Position numbers and translations under genes: made by a program. Below, piece by piece: positions 34,034-46,496 of a stretch of DNA of 64,000 nucleotides. This DNA is from Siphlonurus alternatus (taxonomy: Eukaryota > Arthropoda > Insecta > Ephemeroptera > Siphlonuridae): assembly GCA_949825025.1 (NCBI GenBank), contig OX463784.1, forward strand, positions 14,055,283 to 14,119,282, read 5' to 3'. Position 1 is the stretch's first letter. Every line of letters starts with the position of its first letter. Below the pieces are notes generated by a model, which was not told where the DNA came from, did no database searches, and worked only from the letters and a program-made list of their open reading frames with translations.

Positions 34034-34340
34034 TATGTAAACCAAAGTCTTCTACTCGCACAATGGTTGTAACAAACCATTGTTTATAATGTCTGTCGCA
34101 TGAAGCCTTTTTCATTGTTAAACATGGGACGACGTACTGCCTTATTTTGCCACCAGAGCAGAGAACGTAATGGTATTGTTGGCGCTAGGCAACGGTATCA
34201 ACTTCATAATTAACGGTCATTTTCCATAAGTTAACATGTAAATCAACAACCGTCCCATGTTTTTTCTTTCACGCGACAGACATTACACAACAATACTTTG
34301 TTTTTTTACCAACAACGAGCAGAAGACTTTGATGTAAACC
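34034..34340. mobile_element. Inverted-repeat element abutting a family 2 MITE
   Basis: Left gtaaaccaaagtcttctact, ataatgtctgtcgcatga; right cgcgacagacattac, agcagaagactttgatgtaa. Arms about 70 bases, imperfect; central acatgggacgac / accgtcccatgt. Begins right where the element at 33701 ends. Confidence 0.7.
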
Positions 34341-34844
34341 CTTTTTTTTTTATATATTATATAAAAAATAACAAGACTGAATTTACATGTTTTGTTTAGA
34401 AAGTTTTGATTTTTAAATTTTGTTAATTGACTAATTACGTATAAAATGAAAATTTAAAAAAATTGTTTTAATCAAACAAAAGTTAAGTCAAAAAAATAAG
34501 AGAGACAGAATATGAACGTTTACGAATTGACATAATAAAATAGTAAACAAGATCACAGGACACTATTGCATATTTAATAAGCAGGTGCATGATTTAAATT
34601 AATTATTCATATTAAATACCTCATTTCAAATTGCTTCTTAAATTGAATTAAAGTATCTTGAAATATAATTCAGTTAAGAAAATATGATTTTATTTTGATA
34701 AATATATTTTTTGTATGTATTTGTAATTTATAATTTCAATAGAATTACTATGTATAATAATATAGATTAATTAATATTCAAAGCGGAATATATAGTGTAT
34801 ATTCGGTCCAAACACAATAGAATATAATACTAAGCCACACAAAT

Positions 34845-34960
34845 TTGTAATGCAAAAATGAATTGCGGGTGCAAAGTTAATATGCCTCTCCGATTGTTTT
34901 CAGATTTTTTAGAACCCGCGCGGGACTATTTAAAAAAAAATGGAATAATTTTTTTATTTA
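34845..34960. repeat. Family 1 MITE, single remaining arm
   Basis: gaattgcgggtgcaaagtta and cagattttttagaacccgcg match one arm of family 1. No opposite arm is recognisable after 34960, so this is a solo or decayed half element. Confidence 0.5.
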
Positions 34961-35081
34961 GATTTTCAGTGTTAAAGCTGGTAATAGCATAATTTTTATA
35001 CATCTGTTTTTATTTTCTGCAATATATTGTACAATTTTCAAACGTCATAGTTTGCAAATTTGCAACCTATTAATTTACATG

Positions 35082-35083
<2 letters not shown>

Positions 35084-35116
<33 letters not shown>
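35084..35116 (+). repeat. (TA)n microsatellite
   Basis: Uninterrupted TA dinucleotides, about 16 units. Confidence 0.9.
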
Positions 35117-35117
<1 letters not shown>

Positions 35118-35709
35118 TACATTACATTAAATCATAAATAAAATTTTGACACGCTCAAAGGCGTACTATATATTACTATAAATAAGTATAAAATATACAG
35201 ACATGTAGCAAACGATAAAATAATACGAACAGGAATTAATTAAATGGACTGCTCAGCAATATTTATCATTTGCCCCATGGGTTTTTATTTGTAATTCATT
35301 TTTGACTACAATATATCGATGTTATATTATTGTATAAAGTGCCCATGAAAGAGATAATACTCGTAAAATAAATAAATTAAAGTAACACATAAATACACGT
35401 CCTTGGTATAAGATAAGCTTAGTTGTAAAATTTGTGTTTATTTCCGTACTCTTAAAATGTTTGCATTTTAATTTTATCTGACCTTAATGTCATTTAAAAA
35501 TTATAAATTGACACAAATAACTTGTTTAAAATATAGCCTGCATGACTGGTTTACTTTATTTCTCTTTCATTTTTTTTTTAGTACTAATTAATGACCTTCA
35601 TTAAAAAAAGATTATTATAAATAATAATTGCAAAATCATGTAATGATAAAATAAAATTAATATTTTACCATTCAATCCTGATCGCAGCAAGTCATTCTTA
35701 TAACTTAGT

Positions 35710-36107
35710 TTAAGGTAGAGATAACGTCGATCAGCTGTTTTTTTAGCTCCATTTGATTAACATGTAAACCTTAGCAAATTCACAAAAATTCTGAAATTTT
35801 TTTGAGAGGCCAGATATTAGTGCCTAAAAGCCATAGAAAAAATTTCAAAACAATTTAACGAGACGATTTTTTTAAAATTAATTTATTTAATTTTCAGCAT
35901 AGGGCTTTCCCAATGCATGGAGAGACAAACTAAAAAATTAATTTAAAAAAATCGGCTCGTTAAATTGTTTTGAAACTTTTTCTATAGCTTTTAGGCACTA
36001 ATATCTGCCTCTCAAAAAAAATTCAGAGTTTTTGTGAATTAACTAATGTTTACATGTTAATCAAATGTAGCTAAGAAAACAGCTGATCGACGTTATCTCT
36101 ACCTTAA
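35710..36107. mobile_element. MITE, family 2
   Basis: Ends ttaaggtagagataacgtcg and cgttatctctaccttaa with CAGCTG next to each end. Arms are the 9531 type; the loop carries the tctctccatg motif in inverse orientation compared with 22084. Confidence 0.85.
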
Positions 36108-36784
36108 GCTTATTTTTTGTTATTATTATTAGTCTTTTATTAAACACAGAAAGTGTACATATTAACAGCACTAGAAACATACATTATAGAAAAACATTAC
36201 AATAGAACACATAAAACATACATACAAAACATATATAATAGTTACAGAATAATAGAACAATAGAAAATGATAATAAAACAATATAAAATAAAATAACAGA
36301 TGATACTAACAGCCTGTTACATCATAATAATTTTGCTATTATAAAATACTTATATCTTCTTTTATAGGCAATGACGCATTCATATATAATATTATAATCA
36401 ATATAATGTCTTTACTTTTGGATAAGTACGTTACATGCAAAAATCCTGTTATTAAATATTATAATGTTCTTGCTTTTCAACTTTTTTGCAAGTCAACCTA
36501 CGTAATACAATGATACACTGAAGAAAAAATAAATAAATAAATGGTTATAAACATACTGTATATATGCACATTTATTTTAAAATCAAATTTAAAACACTGT
36601 GACGTCATTGTTAATGTAAAATATGCATGTGTCAATTAATGTTATTTGACGATGATGTCATAACATCATTAAAATTTTACTATGATTTTACAAAAAATAT
36701 ATACCTATAGCTCGCGATTATTTTTTTAATCCATTTTAAATTAAATCTTGGGTATTTTTTATTATTATTTTTGTTGTTGTTTTT

Positions 36785-37055
36785 ACAAGGATAAACCCCT
36801 AAGAGCTTACAGTTCGCGGTGGGGTAATGATTAGGGATAAGGTAGGGAACGGATGGTGGCCACGACCTGTTACGCGTCCCAGCATTCGCTGAGGTGAGAC
36901 TGAGGAAACCGTGGAAAACCTCAGTCAGGACGGACAACTCTACTTTTTCTCAATGGACCAAAGCGATGTCCAAATTAAGCCTGGGGAACCACACACAAGT
37001 GTATCACTGCACTGGGTGGAAAGCGAGACGAATTTATCCCAGGAAGGGAGCGTTA
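36785..37055 (-). mobile_element. SINE-like repeat, family 7
   Basis: Shared blocks: cccctaagagcttacagttc, gcggtggggtaatga, ttacgcgtcccagcattcgc, gaggtgagactgaggaaacc, gtggaaaacctcagtcagga, tcaatggaccaaagcgatgt. The same series recurs at 43095, 48907 and 56388. Strand inferred from copies that keep a tRNA-like head. Confidence 0.75.
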
Positions 37056-37875
37056 TTTTTTTCATCCATCAACATAAGACACCTGAATAAATCATACACA
37101 CCGCAACATAAGTACTTACTGCAGTCAAGGATGCAAAAATGCAGCTTGATTTGAAACTAATTTAACATGCAGAAACAAGAGTTACATATATCCAGCAGTA
37201 AATTTTCTCCGTGTAAAAAGTTCAAAGTATACTTAACAAAGAAGAGTATAATATCTCACACAAATAAACGTAGTAAAAAAATCAAGTACGTCTGTAAATG
37301 AGTGTGCACAAATTGTTGCTTGGTAGGCCTCCGATCTTTCTTTCATAAATCATGGCAGATGCTTTAGTTTACACGTGGTAGTGATTTTTTATTAACAATT
37401 TTCATGCGTTAGTAAATCCATAATAAAAAATTTAATATTGATTGTCATTCTGAATATATGAAAATTTTGTGATGAAAAAAAATAGACAACAATTGAGACT
37501 GAATAATGAATTACTTGGGCTCATTACAACATTTACAGCCAGTTAAGTCATGCAAAATGAGTGGTACTTGTAGAGAGGTACCAAGTAAGTCAGTATTTGA
37601 ATGGGTAGTACAGTATAATATATTATAAAATATACAATTTAAGCTACCGTTTTCATTTTTGTTATAAAAAATTACATCTTTCCATGGTAGTTCATTCTAT
37701 TTTGATTTAGATTTTCCAGAAAATAATAAAAACAAACAAAATAAATAATGTTAGTGGTTTAATCAAGAAAAAAAAAATCAAGGATGGATGACAAGAGGTT
37801 TGCAAATTTGATAATTATATTATTTGTCCTTCTTATATAAAGTTAAAGTTAAAGTTGATGCTTTCCATGACCACT

Positions 37876-38085
37876 ACAGTCAAATTAATTTAATATTCCC
37901 TCCGGAAGTAGCCGGAAGTGTGAATTTTGTGGCTCTTTTGATTGTAATTCAGTTTTGAAACTTTGCAGAGGGGTATGCGGTAGAAGTACCGACCTATTTA
38001 TGGAATTTTAACATGTAAATATGCATAGGAAGGTCAGAAACTTTAAATTTCTATCTATTTCCGGAGAGAATATAATTTAAATTTA
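37876..38085. repeat. Dispersed repeat with paired CCGGAAGT motifs (copy 1)
   Basis: Shares cagtcaaattaatttaatat, tccctccggaagtagccgga, agtgtgaa and tttgcagaggggt with 58770-58965. Ends are weakly inverted (aaattaattt.. ccctccgga against tccggagagaatat..aattt). Confidence 0.7.
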
Positions 38086-38281
38086 ACTATAATATATATT
38101 ATTAAAATTTTCATCAATCTTTGTTTTCCGGGGTATGAGACTCTTATTTTTACTTTTTCTTTTTTAGATATTAAAAAAAAGTGATAATTTACTTTGGTGA
38201 AAAAATATTTGAGAGCAATGTATATTTTTTATAAATAATTTATTACATTTTTCATTTATACGAACCCAGATTCAGAGTACT

Positions 38282-38540
38282 TGTCATAAGCCACTAACTT
38301 TCCAACTCTTTGTGGACTTAATCTTGCATTGCTTAGGGTTTTGTGGGCTCCTAGCCTCCTTCCTAGCCGAGATGGCCAAGCAATCCATTCTAACCATTAT
38401 TGTGACTGAGGAAACCATGGAGACCTCAGAAAAGATGGTCGGTAATTGATGGAAGATTTCATCTCCCGGAGGCACGAGTATTTTAGTAACTACCATGTTG
38501 AAATATTTAGTGGTGCCTGGAATCGAACTCATGTAATTTT
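38282..38540 (-). mobile_element. tRNA-derived SINE, family 7 core
   Basis: Read on the minus strand it starts with B-box-like gagttcgattccaggcacca, and the body contains gtctccatggtttcctcagt and ggttagaatggattgcttgg. The plus-strand core gactgaggaaaccatggaga matches the central domain of the other family 7 repeats. Confidence 0.7.
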
Positions 38541-38896
38541 ATTCACAAAACACTTTTGTTAAAAAAAGTATTAAAAAATAACTTATAATTTAAGTTTCGA
38601 TAAAAAATCATGAAATATTATTCAGAAGCATCTTGTCGTTTTTCAATTAACGTCAAACTGTCAAAATGATTATCTACTGCCATGTGCTACGATACACTGT
38701 CAATAATTTCATTCACAAAGCACTTTTGTTTAAAAAGTATACATCTTAACGTCAAGTCCCAAATGAATCTTTAGTGATAATTATTTAAGTATAAGAGGTC
38801 TTCTATTATCAAGAAATCATATTATTAAGTTATACAGTATATAAGTACATTACAGATAGAGGATTGAGATACATACAACAAGCCCTAAGACATCAA

Positions 38897-39200
38897 ATGG
38901 ACAACATACATGAAAATATTTTATTACAGAAATGAATAGAGGGTACCAAATTATGCTACTCTGAATTTTTTTCAGCTTTTTTTGAAACCCAGAACTACTT
39001 TTAAATAATTATTGAAAGTGCGGCCTCCTATCCTATCCTTTTTATTAAGGATTCAGGGGTGTCAACTTAACTAACAGAACTTTCAATAATTATTTAAAAA
39101 TAGTTCTGGGTCTCAAAAAAATCTGAAAAAATTCAGAGTAGTATAATTTGGTTCCCTCTATTCATTTCTGCAATGAAAAATTTTCATGTAGGTTGTCCAT
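38897..39200. mobile_element. Foldback MITE, family 1 (GGACAAC subfamily)
   Basis: Ends atggacaacatacatg and catgtaggttgtccat; arms with cagaaatgaatagagggtac and gaaccctttt-free centre ttaaggattcaggggtgtca like the copies at 998 and 1816. Confidence 0.85.
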
Positions 39201-39251
39201 TATATAATCTGGTGATGATTTCATTGCAAATAATAGTAGTAATAATACTGT

Positions 39252-39388
39252 ATATCGTCCCTCGTCCGTAATAATGAGTTATGTTATTTCAGGTGAGCGC
39301 AATTATGAGCTGTAAATTGGTATAAAATAAATCTCATTTTTGCACTCTCCTCTGAAATAGCAGATAGCTCATTATTATGGACGATATA
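39252..39388. mobile_element. MITE, family 3, internally deleted
   Basis: Ends atatcgtccctcgtccgtaa and agctcattattatggacgat. The arms are shorter than in the other copies because the cacgat segment is missing on both sides. Confidence 0.8.
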
Positions 39389-39679
39389 ATATTCTATATA
39401 CTATAATATGTTCTCGTCTTATTACGTTCAACTTGTTTTTTTACATCAAAACAATCTACACAGTGACGTACATAAAATCCAGTTTATTAAATCCGGTATT
39501 CCATCTATATTATACTGTTTCCAGGTAATTCCCATATATATTATTTTAATTGTATAGTGTTCAAGAAAAATAAATGCTAAAGTAATAAAGATAATTTAAT
39601 ATCTAAGTATATATACGCAGTAATGTTGGAATTTTCCTTGAAGCAAAGTGAGATGATAATTATATTCTGCTCAATGAAC

Positions 39680-39860
39680 TGTAAACTGCATGAAATTTTT
39701 TATATTGCATATTTGAAAAGAAGACCTCTAATTATAGTGTCAATTTTTATTATTAAAATTTTTTAACCCTAAAATCTAGGGTGAAAACCCTGTTACAACA
39801 TATATTTCGTTTTGAATATTTGCATGACGTCTCAACATTTTGCAGCTCGATTTTAACAGA
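39680..39860. repeat. Decayed MITE of the 60034 branch
   Basis: tgcatgaaattttttatatt, then gcatatttgaaaagaagacc and catgacgtctcaacattttg plus cagctcgattttaac match the branch seen at 17607 and 60034. The right terminal repeat is not recognisable. Confidence 0.5.
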
Positions 39861-40610
39861 AATCTTAAAAAAAGAAAATAATAATAAAAAATACAATAAC
39901 TCGAACGCCTTTATTTAAATAAGTAATAAAATAATTTGTCAGGTTTTTCATTGATTTAAAATAAGACATGTTATTTTAATTGCGATATTATAAACAAGTC
40001 CGGATGTTTATTACATTGGCAATGGGTGTTGCATTATTTGCAAAAAAAAAAAAAAAAAAAAAAGAGAAGAGAAGAAGAAAGAAAACAAAACAGAAAAAAA
40101 AAATTGCATTTTATTGTAAATAATAATATTTTAATATTTTAAGTATATCAGGTATGTATTGTATATTTTTTCCTATACATTAGTCAGGCATAGCGTGCGT
40201 GTGAGATTTTGCAGATTTATGGTCCTTGTCTGAGAGTGTGTTAAATATCAACAAATATTATATTTAAATAGTGTTTAAATATTATAATTATACAAAACGC
40301 CTTCTGGCATTAGAGCACTCTGTTCCTTGTAGCAAATAATTTTTTTCAAGGATAAAATACATAACAAGTTTATCATATTGATTTGGAAGAGTGTCATTTT
40401 TTTTTTTTACTTTTATTTTATTCTCAGCAATGGCAATATTACCTAATGAGTTTTTTTTATCAAAACATAAATAATTAATTAAAAAAATCGTTTCTTTAAA
40501 ATTTTGTATTATCTCATAAATCTGAAAATGGTATGTTTTCAAAACCTATATATATTTTGATATTTTTAGCTGAATAGATATCTTCTATGACTAAATACGT
40601 TATTTTCGTT

Positions 40611-40649
40611 TGACCTCTGACCTTTGACCTTAATAAAAATGCAAGGTCA
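40611..40649 (-). promoter_or_regulatory. Cluster of nuclear-receptor half-sites (double DR1)
   Basis: On the minus strand AGGTCA occurs three times with one-base spacers (40625-40630, 40618-40623, 40611-40616). A fourth AGGTCA on the plus strand is at 40644-40649. DR1 is the classic site for HNF4 and RXR/USP dimers. Function is inferred; no gene lies within several kb. Confidence 0.45.
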
Positions 40650-41699
40650 AAATTGTCTATGCGAAAAATTTGAGTAATTTTAATACCAACTGAAATAAAT
40701 TTAATTTGTATTTTTATGTATCGAAGAATTTGAGATACATTTTTTGTTCTATCTCTCGAGATCTTTTTTATTCATTTTTTTTATAATTGTTTGTTTGTGT
40801 TGTTTATAATCCGTTTGTTTGTTTGTTTTTGTTTTTTGTTTTTTTCGAAATTTTAAAAATTAACATCCAAACCTCATCAACCTATTATAGGTCAGATGTG
40901 CAACACATAATATATAATGTGAAATTCATCAAAATCTATTAATCCCTCCATTTTCTTATTACATTAAATTTATATGCATCAAACACTAAATTACGTTTCA
41001 TATATTTTATATTCTATAACTCTGTTTTTGTGTCCTATAATTCTATTTGTGTTTCTGATCTATACTATAATATCTATGTTATCTATATTTTTATTTATTT
41101 ATTTTCTTTATCTGTTTTTAGTAAAAAAAAATAAAATAAAAATAAAATAATAATTCTATACATATTTGCAGTAAATATTTCTCATGCAGGCGAAATCGCA
41201 AGTTCTTTCATTACACATCGATCAGTATTATAGTCATCTGATAAAACGGTAACATATTTTAAGTTAGATCTAAAATTTAATTTGTTCTCAAGTAAGACTG
41301 AAATCATAAGATGAAACAAATTTGGTATTACTGTCGTATAAAACTTCTCGGGTAAAATTTACATTTATTTCTGCACAGCGAACGTCATACAGGGGTAAGT
41401 GACCTCTAAATATTCTTGTATATTACATATTTGTATATCAAGATGCAAGAAGAACTATATTTCATATAACTTAATTATAGCATGTTAAATTTTTATGACT
41501 ATGACGTCATAGTTATTATTAATCATTTTTAATTTGTTTCATATTTTTAATATTGTTGTATTTTGTATATTTTGTCAATACTGTTTAAGCATCAAGATTA
41601 AGTGTGTGATAACGATAGTGATAATCAAGTGAAATTAATGTGATAATTATGTAGTGAATTGCTTGTGTCCTTTATTACGGATTACAAAATACAAGTTAC

Positions 41700-41851
41700 A
41701 GTACCTCAAGAAACGAAATGGACAAATGAATGGTATAAGACTATTTAAATTTAAATTATTATATTACTAAAATGTATTTGAGGTTATGTGTAAGAATGGC
41801 TGTCAGGCCAAACATCGCCTAATAAAGAAATTATCTATCTATCTATCTATC
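41700..41851 (+). mobile_element. Non-LTR retroelement 3' end with (TCTA)n tail
   Basis: The segment gaatggctgtcaggccaaac and atcgcctaataaagaaatt is followed directly by tatctatctatctatc. A conserved 3' end plus tetranucleotide tail is typical of LINEs. No open reading frame, so a 5'-truncated copy. Confidence 0.55.
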
Positions 41852-43094
41852 AATAGAACGTATAGTAGAGACTCGTATATTAATATATATATTGTATATA
41901 TACACGCGTACTGCATATGGTAATAATTAATCAATAGCAATGACACCTTAACGCTGTTTGTATTGGAAAATTAATTTATTTATTTAATGTAATAAATAAA
42001 TAGTTCCATCTAAGCTAAAACAAATTTAATCAATCAAAAGTATTATTTCTTGAAATCATTTTTAAGTAACAAACTTCCTGAGGATATATATAGTAAAAAT
42101 GTAAAGAGCTTTGTGTTTTAATTAGTATGAATTACTTGTTAAAATTAGTGCTTTACTTTATGATTTGTTTTTCATTGATATTGTGTGTCATGTCGGTGTT
42201 TGTTTTGTCTGTATATATTTTTTTAGAATTCATTTATGACGTGAACCTATGTTTGTCTTGTTCAACCTGAAATTTCAAATGAATAAAATAAAAAAATGAA
42301 TAAATAAAATTATATTGTCAACTACATAATATAAGAAACATTTGTGGTTGAGGATAACATGCAAAAGCGACCACCAATGAGGAATTACAACACTAATTAT
42401 CCCAATTAGAAAATAAATAGACCAGAAATAATTTTACTACATCACTATAAGTTATAGTCAACATAATACTATACAGTAGCAATAGAATGTTTTTTTAAAG
42501 CATTTAAAAACTCTCGATCACAAACTTTTTTTTATTTTTCATCTCCTGACTTGGGTTTCCAAGGTTCGTTCCCTCAGTCCTATTTCAGCAAATGTTGAAA
42601 TAAGAACATATCGTGGTTGTAATTTTACCTTCAGTTCATTTTCGTATAATTAGTGTAGGGACTGTAGACTTTATAAAAGTTATTTTTCCGGCTTCTTCAA
42701 AATCATCCAAACATAATACTGTTTTATTATTTTAGTATATACCATTGCATTTCAAATATTAAAATTGTATAACAATTTTTTAAAACTTTACATAATTATT
42801 TCAAAGAATATTTTCAACCGTATTATCACTATCATTATTAGTAATTTAATTTAAATAAAAAAAAAAAACAAAAAAAAAAAAAAATTTTAACCTTGAAATT
42901 TAAAAATGCGCAATTCAAAGTAAGACAATTTTTAAACAAGAAACATTTTAAACATTTTATTTATTATAGATTCATGAGGAAACTATAATAAATAAATAAA
43001 ATAAATAAACATTAAAGGAAAACACTGAATTTTCCTACAAAAATTAAGATCCATAGATTTTATATATTTTTTTTTTATTTTTTTTTTATTTTTA

Positions 43095-43298
43095 CAAAGT
43101 ACACCCCTAAGAGCTTACAGCTCGCGGCGGGGTAATGGGTAGGGATAAGGTATAAGGGAAAGGATGGCGGCAGTTACGCGTCCTAGCATATGCTGAGGTG
43201 AGACTGAGGAAACCGTGGAAAACCTCAGTCAAGACGGACACCTCTATAACTTTTTCTCAATAGATTAAAGTGATGTCCAAAGCCTGGGGAACCACGAA
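43095..43298 (-). mobile_element. SINE-like repeat, family 7
   Basis: cccctaagagcttacagctc, gcggcggggtaatgggtagg, tgctgaggtgagactgagga and gtggaaaacctcagtcaaga. Shorter than 36785, ending after agcctggggaaccac. Confidence 0.75.
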
Positions 43299-44338
43299 AG
43301 AGTATGTTTTTATGTACTTTTTTTTATAAATAAATATGAAGCAATTATAGCAATTGTTTTAGTATATATTACAGGTCAAGCTTAATTATGTATATGTATA
43401 ATTGCGGTATTGCGGTATCAACATGTCGCCTTTTTTTTCTATTTTCTTTAAAAATTAAAGCAATATAATCATTAAACTTAAAAGTCGGTGAGTAAAATCT
43501 CATCAAGTTCAAAGAAAATGCACTCAAGGACAACAAACTAATTTTGTTAATTAGAAAATATAAACATTATGAACAATTTATATTTGTAATAAAAATTAAT
43601 CTTGCGTGGTTGAAAACTTCTTTTCTTACATAAACAACTATATATAAAAGATAATAAAAGAAAACAAATGTTTTTATATATAGGATAAAATGAAAGTATT
43701 GTTTTGTAATAGTTTGTATACAAGAAAAAGACGTATATTATAAAGCATTTCAATTACTGTATTTTGTTGTTTATTATCATCGCATATAAAAAAAAGCTTT
43801 CTATATCACTAGATGGGTCTTATTTTTTTATTTGTTGCTAAATTTACCAATTGTTTTGGTGGCACTTTTATACTAAAGAAATTAACATGCAAGCAATTTG
43901 ATCAAAATAAAAATAACAAATTTAGATTTGAAGCATGCCGTAATTTTTAAGTCTTTCTCTCTCTAATTACAACAATATTTCATTCAAATTACATATATTC
44001 AGTATATTATTCCAAATTCAACTACTATAGTGGCATTAATATTTTTCGTGCATGGCACAATAGTTTATACTAATGCAATGATTGATGGTAATACGCAATA
44101 TACACGTTTAAGCACAATTACTTTATATGATCAATGGATTTATGTCAAAATTGTTATATTGACCAATAACAAAATAATTTTGTGTTGAAGGCTCTCTTAG
44201 ATAATAAATTATATTCGATTCATTCACAATTTGTATTTCAAGCAATTTTTATTGTGATAATTATGTATTAATTTTATGTTTAATTTCATCTATATTTAAA
44301 ATTTATTGAATATTTTACTGGGAGTTTTAGCACTCATA

Positions 44339-44584
44339 AGGCGGGTTCACATGACGATTTCCAGTCTGCGACGCGATGTGAATAATGCGCACTTGCTGTA
44401 ACATCCATGGCATTGGCGGCCATATTTGGCGATTAAAAAAAAAAAGCATCGTAATTTAATGCGATATTCGCCACCGCAATGGCGAATTCGCTTCCGCACA
44501 TGATACAAGGCTTCCGCATAGGATTTCACAGCTTGTGTGACAAAATCGCGTCGCTTTGCCGTTGTCGCCATCTGAATCCGCCTT
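44339..44584. mobile_element. MITE, family 6 (GCGGATTCACATGACGA)
   Basis: GC-rich element: ggcgggttcacatgacgatt, ccagtctgcgacgcgatgtg, ggcggccatatttggcgatt, ccgcataggatttcacag and cgccatctgaatccgccttt. Arms are only weakly inverted. Closely matches 58378-58754 on the other strand. Confidence 0.75.
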
Positions 44585-44968
44585 TATATATAGGTAATTT
44601 TTAAAACTCAACCAAACTATTGTTATTTCTAATCCAAATATTCAATATTGTTATAAATTATATTCTAAAGTTTATTTACACAAAACTGAAAGTCAAGTGC
44701 AGTGTTGTAGTTTGCTTCATTATTGATGAAGCAGCAAATTTTATTTCCTATTACAGTCTGTGTGGAAAACTCCGTATAAACATCTGATCAAAACATTCAT
44801 AGATTTGGAATACAACAGACTATTTTATGTAACAATAAGGTTTTGTGTAATTCATGTTACTTAAAATCTATTTATCTTAAAGGAAAATGTTTAAAAGAAA
44901 TATATTTAAAGATTACCTTGAATAAATATTCAGGAATGTAAATAAAGATCTTTTTGTAACACCTGTTT

Positions 44969-45055
44969 GCACGCGATGTGAATATTGCGCACTTGCTATA
45001 AAATTATATGGCAGCCATCTTTGTTTTGATGCTGCGATATTTTTGCCTCATTCTA
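44969..45055. repeat. Fragment of family 6
   Basis: cacgcgatgtgaatattgcg, cacttgctataaaa and atggcagccatctttg match the interior of the element at 44339. Ends not preserved. Confidence 0.55.
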
Positions 45056-45790
45056 ATTCGTTTAAAAACATAAATTTCAAATTTATTTCAGAGGCTAACT
45101 TCGTAAATTCTATTCCATGTTATATGCTGTTTTATGTATTATGGCTATACTAATATGGAGATGATTCACAATGGAGTTATCCATCATAAAGATATAATGG
45201 TCTCTCACTAATCGACATTAGTATCACTGATTTAAACGTAGTTAGTGATAAAACTGGTTATCTCCCTTCGTGAATGCTACTAAAAATTATTATTATTTAA
45301 CAAACTCATAACTTGATTAATATATATATCTTTAAAATAAGAAAATTTGAAGAGACTTCAATACTTGCAATTTATATTGTTTTGTACTTCTATGAAGTTC
45401 TATGTATAAACGTTTTATTTGTGCAATTTTATAAATTGTAATCAAATTTTAGATTGTTTATTTCTACTGTTCCCTCAGTAAACACAGGAAAATCCAGGGC
45501 TACTTACTATATAGCATTAAGATAGAAATGTTGATCTACAATGCTACCCCATCTACTTCTGAATGATTCACAAAACGAACAAAGGACAAGAATTTTATTT
45601 TTTTTTTATATTTTATTCAATTTGTACTACACACTAAAATTTTAGATTCTCAATCTAAAGACAATTTTTGTAATTAAATTGAACTCGTTTAATTCAGTAC
45701 ATAATTTGTTCTATTATTAGAGATGAAGTTATTATACTTATATGCGAAAAGTACTTGTAATAAGATTCAATAAATTTAATTAGTGCATTA

Positions 45791-45970
45791 GGGGGGCATT
45801 CACAAAGCACTTTAACCCCCACTTTAGCCTCAATTTTTATCCCTGGTACTAAACATGGTGCTAAACTAGGTGCTTAACATGGTTAGCCCCTGGTTTAGTA
45901 CCATGTTTAGTACCAGGGATAAAAATTGAGGCTAAAGTTTTGGGGTTAAAGTGCTTTGTGAATACCCCCC
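45791..45970. mobile_element. Hairpin MITE, family 5 (GGGGGCATTCACAAAGC)
   Basis: ggggggcattcacaaagcac, tttaacccccactttagcct and ccctggtactaaacatggtg are mirrored almost base for base to gcactttgtgaatacccccc-type ending on the right. A second copy is at 52126. Confidence 0.85.
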
Positions 45971-46178
45971 ATAGTGTACTAAAACTTAATAAATCCTTCA
46001 ATAAAGTAAAATTAATTATTCTGAATTCAGTATCTAATATTTAAGTGTGTAGTACCCACAACATATACGTATATTGTGAATATATATATGGTCTATAAGT
46101 AATCATCTCTTCAAGAAAATAATCCTAATTTAAGATCCTCATTTATATAATATGTAAATCTTTCTATACGACATTCAG

Positions 46179-46283
46179 TACGTTCACATGACGGTGTTTA
46201 ATGCGTATTCGTTGACGACGCCTCATAAGAATAACATTATCCGTCGTCAACGAATACGCATTAAACACCGTCATGTGAACGTA
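46179..46283. mobile_element. Perfect 42-base inverted repeat element
   Basis: 42 bases from tacgttcacatgacggtg to gttgacgacg (46179-46220) are repeated exactly in inverse orientation at 46242-46283, separated by a 21-base loop. The ttcacatgacg end resembles family 6, suggesting a minimal derivative. Confidence 0.8.
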
Positions 46284-46496
46284 GTGATTACATATTTTTC
46301 AAATGTAACAAGTAAATAAATATCAAAAAGGGAGGTACAAGGTTATACGTACAAACTAAAGGAAAATTTTAAACCAGTAAAACATGAATCTTTTTCAAGG
46401 TTATATTAAAGTTAGGGCGGACTTGAATTACATGAACCAAACTTTCAAACAAGTCACGCGAAAGGGGGAAATGTTTAACTTTATAGATTAAAACTC

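Larger units (their letters stand above)
39861..43094. other. Intergenic with half-site cluster and a LINE tail
   Basis: Besides the entries at 40611 and 41700, an A-rich tail (aataaaataaaaaaatgaat) near 42285 may mark another truncated retroelement. No genes recognised. Confidence 0.5.
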
